Below, in pieces: positions 1 to 8,376 of a stretch of 39,090 nucleotides of DNA. The notes beneath the pieces were generated by a model, which made no database searches, was not told where the DNA came from, and saw nothing but the letters and a program-made list of their open reading frames with translations. Numbering within the stretch: position 1 is the first letter of the stretch; each line of letters begins with the position of its first letter. The position numbers and the translations under genes were made by a program. The stretch comes from an uncultured Erwinia sp. (lineage in GTDB: Bacteria > Pseudomonadota > Gammaproteobacteria > Enterobacterales > Enterobacteriaceae), in NCBI GenBank assembly GCA_913775305.1, contig CAJYIY010000098.1:1-39090 (forward strand). The letters are read 5' to 3'.

Positions 1-2
1 CA

Positions 3-560
3 TTATGATCGGTCATGGTTGGCTCCAAAACGACGCAGGTTTTTCAGCGCCCGGTGCAGCAGCGATTTCACTGCCGCCACCGTCAGATTGTTGTGCGCGG
101 CGGCTTCCGTCAGGCTCATTTCGCGCAGGTGAACGTGTTCAACAATATCCCGCTGCCGGGAGGGCAGCTGATTAAGATAACCTTCCAGCTCCTGACCGTT
201 TTCCGCAGGCTGTTCACTGTGCGGGATGGCGAGTTCCGGCAGCGCATCGCCGGAAATTTCCCAGCGCTGATAGCGTCCGCGACGCCTCAGCGCATCAATC
301 GCCCGGGCTGAGATTATCGCTATCAGCCAGGGCAGAAAGGGAAAAGCAGGATCGTAGGTATGGCGCACCCGATGTACCGTCAGCAGCACATCCTGCACCA
401 CATCCTCAGTCAGGGCATCGTCGAAAATCTGTTTGCGCACCCGTGAACGGATCACCGGCACCAGCGCTTTGAGCAACCGTGTATAGGCCGATCGGTCGCC
501 TGCCTGTGCCTGCGCCATAAGCGCAGGCCAGCTTTCGCGCGCGCTGTCATTTATTGCCAT
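3..560 (-). CDS. ECF-type RNA polymerase sigma factor
   Basis: 185-aa sigma-70 family protein of the extracytoplasmic-function type, which directs RNA polymerase to a small stress regulon. Region 2 spans about residues 20-95, with the DVVQDVLLTVHR stretch and a PWL.AI..RAIDALRRR segment. Region 4 spans about 128-178, with LPSRQRDIVEHVHLREMS followed by a helix-turn-helix (LTEAAAHNNLTVAAVKSLLHRALKNL). There is no region 1 or 3. The start codon follows a GGCGGAAG ribosome site and lies 14 bases after the DsbD-like gene. The stop TAA overlaps an ATG at positions 3-1 (TAATG), so another co-translated gene begins at the window edge; in this family that is usually a membrane anti-sigma factor, which is inference here. 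The operon with a thiol reductant transporter and a peroxiredoxin suggests a redox or metal stress response. Confidence 0.9.
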   Translation of the reverse strand: MAINDSARESWPALMAQAQAGDRSAYTRLLKALVPVIRSRVRKQIFDDALTEDVVQDVLLTVHRVRHTYDPAFPFLPWLIAIISARAIDALRRRGRYQRWEISGDALPELAIPHSEQPAENGQELEGYLNQLPSRQRDIVEHVHLREMSLTEAAAHNNLTVAAVKSLLHRALKNLRRFGANHDRS

Positions 561-574
561 CTTCCGCCTTGTTA

Positions 575-1801
575 TTACGCTTTTTTACCGGCGGCCTGAT
601 TCAGGGCATTCACCACAATACCCGGCGTCAGAACCTGAGGCAGCACTTTGGGTGGCCCCCCGTCGGCGGGATAAACCACGTACAGCGGCAGACCGCCCTG
701 GCCAAACTCGTTGAGCGCATCATCCACGTCCGGGTTAAATTTGGTAGAGTCTGCCACCATATACAGCGTACCGGTTTTTGCCAGTGCGTCCCTGACCGCC
801 TGGGTAGAGAGCGACGTTTTCTCGTTAACCTGACAGGTTATACACCAGGATGCAGTAAAGTTCACAAAAATGGCTTTACCCTGTCCACGCTGTGCAGCCA
901 CGGTCTGCGGCGTCCATTTTTCCTGAGCGACCGTTGCTGCTTCGGCAGGCAATGCATCCCCCGGTTTGATCAGGCCCGGAAGGGGGGCCAGTACGGCAAC
1001 GGCCAGTACGGCGGTTACGGCATACATCAGTTTATGGCCTTTGCCCTGGAGATGGCGATGCTGCGCCATACCGTACAGCCAGGCCGCAAAGCTCAACACC
1101 ACCGAGGCAGCCAGCAGCGTCGCCAGTGCCGCGCTTCCTGCCTGCTGCGCCAGTACCCATACCAGCCAGGCGTACGCACCGAACATCGGGAAGGCAAGGG
1201 CACGTTTAAGCACATCCATCCACACGCCGGGTTTTGGCAGCAGTCGTGCCAACGATGGAAACAGCGATATCAGGGTAAAAGGCGCGGCAAAACCCAGCGC
1301 CAGAGCAAAAAATATCACCAGTGCGACCGCAGGAGGCTGCACCAGGGCATAGCCAATGGCGCTGGCCATAAACGGCGCGGCGCAGGGTGTGGCGACAATA
1401 ATCGCCAGCGCACCGGTCAGTGCGGAGCGAACAAACGCACCGCGTCCGACATCAAGCGCCCCCACGCGCTGCGCCGACAGGCCAACTTCAAATACACCCA
1501 GCAGATTGAGCGCCGCGGCGAGGATCACCAGAGACAGCAGGGCAATGACCAGCGGTGACTGTAGCTGGAATCCCCAGCCCACCGCGGCCCCTCCCGTACG
1601 CGCCGCCAGCAGGATGCCGGCAAGCGCCATCATGGTCAGCGTCACACCCAGCATGAAAGCCACTCCTTCTCGGCGGGTACCGGCGGTATTACCCGCATGA
1701 CGCAGTAGCCCAAGCGCCTTCAGTGAAATCACCGGAAATACGCAGGGCATAAAGTTCAGAATGATGCCGCCAATAAAGGCGGCCAGCATGGCAGTTAACA
1801 T
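575..1801 (-). CDS. DsbD-like thiol:disulfide interchange protein (short form)
   Basis: 408-aa inner-membrane protein that should carry electrons from cytoplasmic thioredoxin to periplasmic thiol proteins. The DsbD/CcdA-like membrane domain (about residues 1-250) has the conserved NFMPCVFPVISLK near the N-terminus and ATPCAAPFM near residue 140; each holds one membrane-domain cysteine. After a last hydrophobic segment comes a periplasmic thioredoxin-like domain with the active site WCITC (Cys320/Cys323). Full-length DsbD also has an N-terminal immunoglobulin-like domain, and that is absent here. This is known from other short DsbD homologues, so it is not evidence of damage. The start has an AGAGG ribosome site. 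It sits 15 bases after the peroxiredoxin gene, so the exported peroxiredoxin is the obvious candidate recipient of its electrons. Confidence 0.9.
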   Translation of the reverse strand: MLTAMLAAFIGGIILNFMPCVFPVISLKALGLLRHAGNTAGTRREGVAFMLGVTLTMMALAGILLAARTGGAAVGWGFQLQSPLVIALLSLVILAAALNLLGVFEVGLSAQRVGALDVGRGAFVRSALTGALAIIVATPCAAPFMASAIGYALVQPPAVALVIFFALALGFAAPFTLISLFPSLARLLPKPGVWMDVLKRALAFPMFGAYAWLVWVLAQQAGSAALATLLAASVVLSFAAWLYGMAQHRHLQGKGHKLMYAVTAVLAVAVLAPLPGLIKPGDALPAEAATVAQEKWTPQTVAAQRGQGKAIFVNFTASWCITCQVNEKTSLSTQAVRDALAKTGTLYMVADSTKFNPDVDDALNEFGQGGLPLYVVYPADGGPPKVLPQVLTPGIVVNALNQAAGKKA

Positions 1802-1816
1802 CGCTGGCCTCTTTGC

Positions 1817-2386
1817 TTAGTGGGTATGTGGGTGCGCCGCGTCGTACTGCTTAACGGCGGCCAGCGTTTTTTCGATATGGGTTTCCGGGTTTCTGTTGGT
1901 GTAACTCAGCAGGATTTTGCCATCGGGTGCGATCACATAGGAGGTCCGGTCAGAGAGCGTTTTGCCTTTCATCTCGATCAGGGTCTGATACTTACCCGCC
2001 ACTTTCGCCCCGGGATCGGCGGCAACGGCAAACTTATCGCGGCATTCCAGTCGGGAGAAGTCGCTGACCTGTTCGGTATTTCCGGCAGTGACACCAATCA
2101 CCGTCGCGCCCATTTTAGTAAAGTCATCGGTCGCTTCGGCAAAGTCATGGGCTTCGATGGTGCAGCCGGCGCTGAAAGCCGCCGGGAAGAAGTACAGCAC
2201 GACCGGGCCTTTTTGTAACGCCTTCTGCAGCGAGAAGGTCATCGGCTTCCCAGCGAGCGCACCCTGCAGTTCGAAATCAGGCGCTTGAGCCCCGGTGGGC
2301 AGTGCGGCTCCGGCGTTAAAGGCGAGGGCGGAGAGGCCCAGCGCGGCGGAGAAGGTCAGTTTAGCGGCCAGTTTTTTCAGTTTCAT
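1817..2386 (-). CDS. Exported peroxiredoxin (AhpC/TSA-BCP type)
   Basis: 189-aa thiol peroxidase that reduces peroxides with a reactive cysteine. Residues 1-27 form a signal peptide (KLKK charged start, hydrophobic core, AGAA cleavage region), so the enzyme should act in the periplasm. The thioredoxin fold follows: APDFEL at 35-40, the peroxidatic centre PAAFSAGC with Cys75, and a second cysteine at 115 (LECRDKF) as the likely resolving residue. The usual P-x3-T/S-x2-C signature is slightly relaxed (S72, C75). The C-terminus is His-rich (HPHTH). An AGGAG ribosome site precedes the ATG. It is the first gene of the operon with the DsbD-like protein and the sigma factor, which fits a sigma-factor-controlled periplasmic peroxide defence. 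The physiological substrate is not shown by the sequence. Confidence 0.88.
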   Translation of the reverse strand: MKLKKLAAKLTFSAALGLSALAFNAGAALPTGAQAPDFELQGALAGKPMTFSLQKALQKGPVVLYFFPAAFSAGCTIEAHDFAEATDDFTKMGATVIGVTAGNTEQVSDFSRLECRDKFAVAADPGAKVAGKYQTLIEMKGKTLSDRTSYVIAPDGKILLSYTNRNPETHIEKTLAAVKQYDAAHPHTH

Positions 2387-2480
2387 CGTCTGCTCCTGCG
2401 AATTTTGAGAGTGCCGGTTTGGTTGACTCCTTAATCAGTTCGCAGCAGCAGACAGAAAAGTTGCGCCGGGCAGAAAAAAA

Positions 2481-3761
2481 TTATTCGCCCCAGCGTTTCC
2501 TCAGATAGTTGACCGCTTCCTGCGTTTGCGGCTGATTGAGATAGCTCTCCCTGAAGAGGATGGTGCCACTGATTTGCGGCAGTGAGTCATTCAGATCGAG
2601 CTGTTTTTTCAGCTCCGGCACGCCGCCGCCGAGTGTCCAGTCCGGCTCATTTTTCGATGGTGCACCCACCTTATACAGCGCAATACCGATATACAGCCGA
2701 GTTTTCGTCGGCTTGACCACTTCAGACCACCATTTTGCCAGTACGTCATAGCGGGCGGCATCGCGAGCGAAAGGCCAGTATATTTGCGGTGCGATGTAAT
2801 CCAGCAGTCCCTGCTGCACCCAGCGCCGGGTATCCGCATAAGATTCATCATAGGCGGCGGCGCCGCGCGTATCGGAGCCAGCGGCGTCGTGGGAACGATT
2901 TCGCCACACGCCGGCCGGGCTGACGCCAAATTCCACGTTGGGTTTCAGCTGCTTGATGGTGCGGGAAACCTGTTCAATCAGCAGCTGGGTATTGTGCCGC
3001 CGCCAGTCGGCTTTGGAGGCAAACGCCTGCCCGTACTGCCTGAAAGTCTGGCTGTCGTTAAGCGCCGATCCCGGTGACTCGGTATAGAAGTAGTCATCAA
3101 ACTGCACGCCGTCTACCGGATATCGTGCAACCACCTCTGCGACAATGCTGGTGATCCAGTCACGTGCTTCGGGGATCCCCGGGTCAAGGACATAGCGATC
3201 GCCTGAGGAGCGGATCCAGTCACGGTGTAGTACGAAGACGCTGGCCGGATTCTGCGACAGCGTGCGATTCAGCTCTGCAACGGTACCGGGCTTAGTATTG
3301 CCCGTCACGCGATAAGGGTTGAACCAGGCATGAACCTTGATGCCGCGCCTGTGGACTTCATCCAGCATAAACTGCAGCGGATCGTAACCCGGGTCCTGGC
3401 CAATTTTTCCGGTCATCATATCCGACCACGGCAGGATTTTTGACGGCCAGAGCGCCGTGCCGTCGGGTTTTACCTGGAAGAACACCGTATTAATACCGAG
3501 GCTTTTCAGCTTATCCAGCTTGTCGGTGAGCGCTTTTTTCTGCTGACTGATACGCAGGGCATCGTTGCTGATATTCACGGAACTTACCGGCGGCCAGTCA
3601 AGGCGGGAAACCGTGGTTAACCATACGCCGCGCATCGGCTGATGGGATTGCGTCGGGATCTGCGGCACGGGCTGATGCGCTACGGACGGCAGCGGCGTTA
3701 CCAGGGAAACCGGCGGACTGCTGGCGCAGCTGGCGAGGAGCAGCGCGACCACGGCGAGCAT
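2481..3761 (-). CDS. digH: DigH-like divisome glycosyl hydrolase lipoprotein
   Basis: About 426-aa lipoprotein of the GHL10 (DUF187) glycosidase family, very close along its length to E. coli DigH (formerly YddW), which cleaves stripped peptidoglycan strands at the division septum. Recognisable stretches include QPMRGVWLTTVSRLDWPP, NTVFFQVKPDGTALWPS, VHAWFNPYRV and VDGVQFDDYFYTESPGS; the last holds the acidic active-site residues of the TIM barrel. The lipobox LLASC gives an acylated Cys, so it is probably tethered to the outer membrane. The start is uncertain. The ATG used here gives a signal sequence with no positive charge. The in-frame codons just upstream encode a basic stretch (ARFRNLSPRVK) but contain no ATG, GTG or TTG before a TGA at 3825-3827. 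A good AAGGAAG site lies just before two ATC codons at 3807-3812. Confidence 0.92.
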   Translation of the reverse strand: MLAVVALLLASCASSPPVSLVTPLPSVAHQPVPQIPTQSHQPMRGVWLTTVSRLDWPPVSSVNISNDALRISQQKKALTDKLDKLKSLGINTVFFQVKPDGTALWPSKILPWSDMMTGKIGQDPGYDPLQFMLDEVHRRGIKVHAWFNPYRVTGNTKPGTVAELNRTLSQNPASVFVLHRDWIRSSGDRYVLDPGIPEARDWITSIVAEVVARYPVDGVQFDDYFYTESPGSALNDSQTFRQYGQAFASKADWRRHNTQLLIEQVSRTIKQLKPNVEFGVSPAGVWRNRSHDAAGSDTRGAAAYDESYADTRRWVQQGLLDYIAPQIYWPFARDAARYDVLAKWWSEVVKPTKTRLYIGIALYKVGAPSKNEPDWTLGGGVPELKKQLDLNDSLPQISGTILFRESYLNQPQTQEAVNYLRKRWGE

Positions 3762-3829
3762 ACCGTACTGGCATTTAACCCGCGGGGAAAGGTTACGGAA
3801 CCGGGCGATGATTAACTTCCTTTTTCATA

Positions 3830-4210
3830 CCAGCGATGAGTGAGAGGTATTCTCTTATTATCTGTACCGTTGTCAATGTAGCAGATGATGGCAGGGCGGC
3901 AGAAAATCGCTTCTCAATGAAAGAGTCAAAAGTAATATGTATTTGCATCATTGACGTTCAGCTACAGAACTTTTGCCGGATGGATAAAGAGGTTGTAGCT
4001 GAGGGGCGGCGGACTCAGTGCGGCTGCTGATGGTTAATTTAACATAATATACATTATGCGCACCAGTGCTACACACGGTCAAAAGTAACTCTACGACGTG
4101 AAACAGTCATACAGGCAACGGCCTGCTTTAGCGGATTCAATGAGCATTCCTATCGTGTAATCCGGCACATAAGGAATATCACGTTTACGAAACGGATTAA
4201 GTAAATCCTT
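3830..4210. other. Intergenic stretch upstream of digH, no gene seen
   Basis: About 380 bases between the digH upstream region and the TPR pseudogene. It is AT-richer than the surroundings, and short open frames in it lack ribosome sites and protein-like composition. The part near 3830 should hold the digH promoter, but no clear -35/-10 pair was recognised. The right part may be older, unrecognisable sequence of the decayed TPR gene that follows. Confidence 0.4.
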
Positions 4211-4379
4211 TAGTGGCGATTCTGGCGTGACGCCATAACGCTGTGGGAGTCAGGTAATTTCTACCCACCCATGGCGCATTGCCGCGAAATGCTAAAGCTT
4301 AACCCGAACGATAACCAAGGGATTCGCCATTCATTCACTGGTTCTATTGTCTCGAACTGGAGATGGTGGACGAGCTGAC

Positions 4380-4405
4380 TGGATTTGACCCTATATATCC
4401 AGACG
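4380..4405 (-). repeat. Right terminal inverted repeat of the IS2-like element
   Basis: The bases TGGATTTGACCCTATATATC followed by CAGAC closely match the IS2 terminal repeat as I remember it (TGGATTTGCCCCTATATTTC then CAGAC), with two differences. This fixes the outer boundary of the IS fragment. The matching left repeat is not present in the window. Confidence 0.75.
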
Positions 4406-4704
4406 CATTTTCCCTCTTATGGTTGCGATAACTTCCTGCGTATATATTCCCGTGGTGAGCGATATCCCAGTGCGCTGTGCGGATGATGCTCATTGTAATG
4501 ACTGAACGCCACCGCCAGATTCATCACCGCCGTCTCGCTGTCCGGTTTTGGCATGATGCTGATGTAGTCTCGCTTCATTGTCTTTACCAGGCTCTCTGCC
4601 ATACCGTTGCTTTCCGGGCTGCGTACCGCCGTCGTCCGGGGCTCAAGGCCCAACATCCTTGCGAACGCGCGCGTCTCACGTGCTCTGTAACAGGAACCAT
4701 TATG
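4380..4704 (-). mobile_element. IS2-like (IS3 family) right-end remnant
   Basis: The leftward frame ending at 4417 is the C-terminal third of an IS2-type transposase OrfB (InsD-like): [51 protein letters not shown] and [17 protein letters not shown]. The ESNGMAE glutamate belongs to the DDE catalytic triad; the two upstream aspartates are missing. Homology stops abruptly just upstream of NGSC, near 4700-4705, so the rest of the element, including orfA and the left end, is gone. The right terminal sequence is still present at 4380. The element cannot move on its own. The break inside a TPR-like gene remnant shows an insertion followed by deletion. No target duplication can be assessed because one end is lost. 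Confidence 0.85.
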
Positions 4705-4914
4705 CGCCCGCATCTTCAGTACACACGCGCCCTCCTCGCCTACAGACAGTCATCAACAGATGCCGATGATATCGCTAAAGCTGCTAGACACATCCCCGAT
4801 TTGTTATCAAAGTGCCGCATGCAGCCTAAGTTTAACAGTGGATATACCACGTCAGGTGAAATGGATGAAGCCATTTGATTACGTGAATAATAATATAAAA
4901 CCCTGGATTCAAAC

Positions 4915-5838
4915 TCATAGAGCAATCGAGTGGATTAGAGGGCTTAACCTCTGATGTATAATGTCAATAAGTGCTCTTGTTTTCGCGGGCAAGTAGCGTC
5001 GATTGGAGTAAATCGCGAACAAGTGCAATGGGGCCGCAGACTGTTCAAACTCAATTTCGATTAGTCGGCCATCGCTGATATAGGGCTGGCAGGCTTGTTT
5101 CGAGAGAATTGCAAAACCTACACCTGATACTGCCGCCCGTCCTGCCATCTCTCCGCTGTTTACCCGATAATGCCCTTTAACTGCAATTGTCTCGAACCTA
5201 CCATTTGTACTGACAAATTGCCAGGGTGTCCCTTTCAGGGCGCTTACAGTTGTAATGCAGGGTAATTCTTTAAATTGCTGGATATGAGAAGGCGTGCCAT
5301 AACGCTCAATGACGGAGGGAGCTGCAACAATGGTGCACGGGATAGTTACCAGATGGCGGGCGATGTAGTCACTGTCATCCATCTGACCACGGCTCACAAT
5401 GATAGCTAAATCAAGATCATCTCGCAGAGATTCGAAACCTGACAAATTTGTGACACAGCTGATCTCCAGATCTGGGTACTGACAGGCGAAATCGGCAATA
5501 ACAGAACCCATCAATGCAGGACCTATTTCATTGGGAATACAGATACGTAATGGACCTTTAAGTTGGACCTGTCCTTGGGTTAACTCAGACTCCGTTTGTT
5601 CAAGAGCTTCAAGCAGTGGCTTTGCTCGCGCATAGAGTAGTTGCCCCGCCTGGGTGAGCTTCATATGGCGTGTACTACGCTCGATAAGCTGGAGGTTCAG
5701 TTTTTCTTCTAACTTAGAAATACAACGACTTACGTTTGATGTTGGTATTTCAAGGGCTTTGGATGCTCCAACAAAACTTTCTCTATCAACCACGGCGATG
5801 AACACTTTCAGGGTATTAAAGTCGAGAGCCGGACGCAT
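4915..5838 (-). CDS. LysR-family transcriptional regulator
   Basis: 307-aa regulator with an N-terminal winged helix-turn-helix (about residues 5-64: FNTLKVFIAVVDRESFVGAS, then SNVSRCISKLEEKLNLQLIERSTRHMKLTQAG) and a type-2 periplasmic-binding-protein effector domain (about 88-300) that binds an unknown small molecule. It is transcribed divergently from the MFS transporter, the usual arrangement for a LysR protein controlling a neighbouring exporter or importer from the shared promoter region. In-frame ATGs also exist at 5850 and 5871. The one chosen leaves only five residues before the DNA-binding domain, as is normal in the family, but it lacks a strong ribosome site. Base composition is clearly more AT-rich than most of the window, which with the adjacent IS remnant suggests acquisition by transfer. 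Confidence 0.88.
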   Translation of the reverse strand: MRPALDFNTLKVFIAVVDRESFVGASKALEIPTSNVSRCISKLEEKLNLQLIERSTRHMKLTQAGQLLYARAKPLLEALEQTESELTQGQVQLKGPLRICIPNEIGPALMGSVIADFACQYPDLEISCVTNLSGFESLRDDLDLAIIVSRGQMDDSDYIARHLVTIPCTIVAAPSVIERYGTPSHIQQFKELPCITTVSALKGTPWQFVSTNGRFETIAVKGHYRVNSGEMAGRAAVSGVGFAILSKQACQPYISDGRLIEIEFEQSAAPLHLFAIYSNRRYLPAKTRALIDIIHQRLSPLIHSIAL

Positions 5839-5942
5839 AGTAAATCCCATATTTGATAACAATATACGCAACTTTTACCATCTTATGCTGGTTATTGATA
5901 GCAGATAAACTTTTGGCATCTTTCTCTTACAGGTTGCTTTTT

Positions 5943-7151
5943 ATGCCACAGGTTAGTCAGATGTTGAATCATAAAACACTAATGCGGATAGCTATCATCA
6001 TGGCCTTTATCCAGTTTACTAATGCGCTGGAATACATGGCGTTAACGCCTGTTTTTTCCTTTATGGCAGAGGCGTTTTCGGTTCCGATTTCATTTTCAGG
6101 ATATGTCTCCGGTATGTACACACTAGGTGCAGTTCTTTCCGGTGTTGCTGCTTTTTATTGGATAGACCGATTTGATAAGAAGCGATTCTTAATGCAGAAC
6201 ATGCTGCTGTTGGGAGCACTAACATTTGTGTCTACATTTATAACAAATTTTGACACCCTATTGGCTCTACGATTTTGCGCAGGATTGGTTGGCGGTACAA
6301 CTATGGGGGTGGGGACGAGTATCTTGATAAATTGCTCTCCTGTTAACATACGTGGGAAAATGCTGGCCACGGTAATTGCATCATTTTCGATAGTCAGCAT
6401 TGTTGGTATGCCAGCAATACTGTTTTTTTGTACACACTATGGTTGGCATGTTTCTCTGTGGTCTGTCAGTTTTCTGTGTCTGCTGTCTTTACCGTTTATA
6501 TCCCTTTTCATTCCTAAGGATACAATTCAATCACGTACTAAGAACAAGCTATCTATTGATACTCAAACCCTGCTCTTCGCCTCTTGTAATGCACTGGTAC
6601 AGTTTAGCCCAATGCTGATCATTCCCATTTTGACCCCATTAATGACCTGTCATTTGGGGGCACAACAAGACCAACTGCCTTTGCTGTTCTTAAGCGGAGG
6701 AATTGCAGGTTATCTGTCTACAAAAATAACAGGAGTACTGACATCGCGTCTTTCTGCGCTGATGCTGGCTACAGTTTCAACGCTGTTTTTTGTGCTCAGT
6801 TTACTGGTCCCTGCAACGGGCTATCATAACGCAATTCTATTTATTACCTTATTTCTAGGTTCTTCATATAGTCGGCTGGTTTCATCAGCTTCGGTTACGA
6901 TCCAGTATCCAGCGGATGAACAACGTGCCAGTTTTTCTTCGTTACAGGCTGCGATAATGTCCCTGATAACAACTATTGCATTCTTTATGTCGTCCTTATT
7001 ACTGCCCGACCAGGGAATAACAACACAGAACTTAGACCGATTACTGGTAGTCTGCGCATTAGCAGCGATTGGGTTTCCTCTGCTGGTCATTGCACTGCAA
7101 AAAAAACTGGCTAAACGTATTCACCAACCCGACCACTTTGTTATTCATTAG
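5943..7151 (+). CDS. MFS transporter (12-TM)
   Basis: 402-aa major facilitator superfamily protein with about 12 hydrophobic segments. Family features include the loop after the second segment (FYWIDRFDKKRFLMQ, a version of the G-x3-D-x-x-G-R-R motif) and a glycine-rich fourth segment (FCAGLVGGTTMGVGTSILIN). The overall form resembles drug or sugar efflux permeases of the AraJ/SotB group, but the substrate is not evident. I start at the ATG with an AGG site nine bases upstream; an open frame extends further 5' to 5853 but would add a poor N-terminus overlapping the promoter region. It is divergent from the LysR gene. Low GC matches LysR and differs from flanking genes. Confidence 0.87.
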   Translation: MPQVSQMLNHKTLMRIAIIMAFIQFTNALEYMALTPVFSFMAEAFSVPISFSGYVSGMYTLGAVLSGVAAFYWIDRFDKKRFLMQNMLLLGALTFVSTFITNFDTLLALRFCAGLVGGTTMGVGTSILINCSPVNIRGKMLATVIASFSIVSIVGMPAILFFCTHYGWHVSLWSVSFLCLLSLPFISLFIPKDTIQSRTKNKLSIDTQTLLFASCNALVQFSPMLIIPILTPLMTCHLGAQQDQLPLLFLSGGIAGYLSTKITGVLTSRLSALMLATVSTLFFVLSLLVPATGYHNAILFITLFLGSSYSRLVSSASVTIQYPADEQRASFSSLQAAIMSLITTIAFFMSSLLLPDQGITTQNLDRLLVVCALAAIGFPLLVIALQKKLAKRIHQPDHFVIH

Positions 7152-7395
7152 GTTAACGTTCCTGTAGATACAAACCGGACATTTTAGCGTTATCTTGCCC
7201 AGGACGTTCCTAATGTTACGCTGACTTTGGTCCGACGCTCGGCTGCGAGAAGATAACGGTGATCGCTAAATCGCTGATACGTTCGCTCGTCTCTGAGCAT
7301 TAAAATACAGTTTTATCCTAAAGCCACAGGCTAACCATCGTGGCATTATCATCTACGTTAATCACACTAATGACGTTTTTTATGAGGGAATATTT

Positions 7396-7749
7396 ATGAA
7401 AAAGACGATTATCGCCCTGTCAGCCATTTTACTGGCGACTTCCGCCTTCGCGGCCACACACGCAACTGATGAAACCGTCGCCAATGCACAGGCTGGCGCG
7501 AATACTGCCAAAGAGAAACTGCACGAAGCGCAGCACGCAGGTGCAGAACAGAAGCTTAAAGCTGAGCATGCCGCAGAAGGTAAAAGCGACAGCCTTGGCA
7601 GCAAAGTGAGCGAAGGTTCTCAGAAAGCCTGGCATGAAACCAAAGAAGGGACCGAAAAAGGCTGGGATGCGACCAAAGAAGGCGCACAGAAAGGCTGGAA
7701 CAGCACGAAAGAAGGTGCCAGCGAAATGAAGAAAAAAGTAACCGATTAA
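7396..7749 (+). CDS. Small periplasmic LEA-like repeat protein
   Basis: 117-aa hydrophilic protein with a clear signal peptide (MKKTIIALSAILLATSAFA, cleavage after A19) and no cysteine, so it is probably a soluble periplasmic protein. The mature part is Ala-, Lys- and Glu-rich. Its second half has three near-repeats of an 11-residue unit of the form TKEGxxKGWxx (ETKEGTEKGWD, ATKEGAQKGWN, STKEGASEMKK), the kind of periodicity seen in LEA_4-type desiccation proteins, which form amphipathic helices on drying. Stress protection is inference from this resemblance only. A GAGGG ribosome site lies seven bases before the ATG. The gene stands alone and ends in a strong terminator. Confidence 0.8.
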   Translation: MKKTIIALSAILLATSAFAATHATDETVANAQAGANTAKEKLHEAQHAGAEQKLKAEHAAEGKSDSLGSKVSEGSQKAWHETKEGTEKGWDATKEGAQKGWNSTKEGASEMKKKVTD

Positions 7750-7771
7750 TGACATTCCCCTGATTTACAGC

Positions 7772-7802
7772 AAAATGCCGCGGCCCGTCTGCGGCATTTT
7801 CT
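7772..7802 (+). terminator. Rho-independent terminator
   Basis: A perfect 10-bp stem AAAATGCCGC / GCGGCATTTT with a 9-base loop, ending in T residues, 23 bases after the stop of the LEA-like gene. The A and T tracts flanking the stem would let it work in both directions. Confidence 0.88.
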
Positions 7803-7804
7803 TG

Positions 7805-8376
7805 TCTGGCAGCGGGGCTTACACCCTGCCCTTTTTTGCCGATATCCAGGCACCTATCGGGGCGAAATCTGATATGTGCAATGCCAATGATACTCGCTGC
7901 GGCTGGCACGTCGATTGGCCCGAATGATACGGCAATTGCCGGACACGCCCTTTCCGCCGATGCTGTTCTGCCGACAAATAATATGCGGAAGTTTGACCGA
8001 GTGCCGGGCTTAACGCTGAAGGACCGGGGGAGTGAGTGCGAAACGGAAATCCAGCATGCCATAGATAGATATACCCCCTGTGCGACCTGTACAGACACTA
8101 AAGCTTCATTGAAGGAAATTGATTTCACACATTCGTATGTTGTAACTAATAATGCCTGCGAAGTTACTTCCGTTTTTCGACGTCGATGCGCAGAGGTTAT
8201 CCGGAAAGTAACGCCCGGACAATGAACAGGCGGCAGATGATCGGGTCCTCGCTTCACGCTTTACCGGGATGATGGTTGCACCCGCAGGATACGGGGTGGA
8301 TTTTTCTCATAGTTGCACGCGGCGGTGCTTCAGTGTCAAAATATTATTTCACGATAAAAGAAGGTAGAGATCTGCT
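7805..8376. other. Gene-poor stretch before the carbonic anhydrase
   Basis: About 570 bases with no gene I can support. Two long overlapping open frames exist (rightward 7836-8225, leftward 7556-8257), but neither has a ribosome site, a credible ATG start, or recognisable family motifs; the leftward one also runs into the terminator and the LEA-like gene. The last 40 bases, AT-rich with an AAGAAGG, are the likely promoter and leader of the carbonic anhydrase gene. Confidence 0.4.

Larger units (their letters stand above)
4214..4878 (+). pseudogene. Decayed TPR-protein gene, split by IS fragment
   Basis: Two short rightward stretches look like parts of one tetratricopeptide-type protein. The left part (4214-4327) reads HCREMLKLNPNDNQGIR, a motif familiar from bacterial TPR proteins. 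After a frameshift it seems to continue as FYCLELEMVDEL up to the IS end at 4380. The right part (about 4706-4878) reads [10 protein letters not shown] and ends EMDEAI followed by TGA. It resembles the segment that normally follows about 20-30 residues after NDNQGIR in such proteins. In-frame stops and frameshifts show that the gene is dead. The family assignment rests on remembered motifs only. The gap suggests that sequence was lost when the IS arrived or decayed. Confidence 0.5.

Noticed and set aside
554..1558. Long rightward open frame of 334 codons
   Set aside because: It lies antisense to the DsbD-like gene, is rich in Arg, Gln and His as antisense frames are in GC-rich genes, and shows no family motif.
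3836..4030. 64-codon rightward frame upstream of digH
   Set aside because: No ribosome site, Cys- and Ile-rich chance-like composition, and probably overlaps the digH promoter.
7836..8225. Rightward 129-codon frame in the gap before the carbonic anhydrase
   Set aside because: It starts at a TTG with no ribosome site and has no recognisable motif. A leftward frame covers the same stretch equally well, so neither is convincing.
7556..8257. Leftward 233-codon frame
   Set aside because: It overlaps the LEA-like gene and its terminator, and its composition is that of a chance frame.
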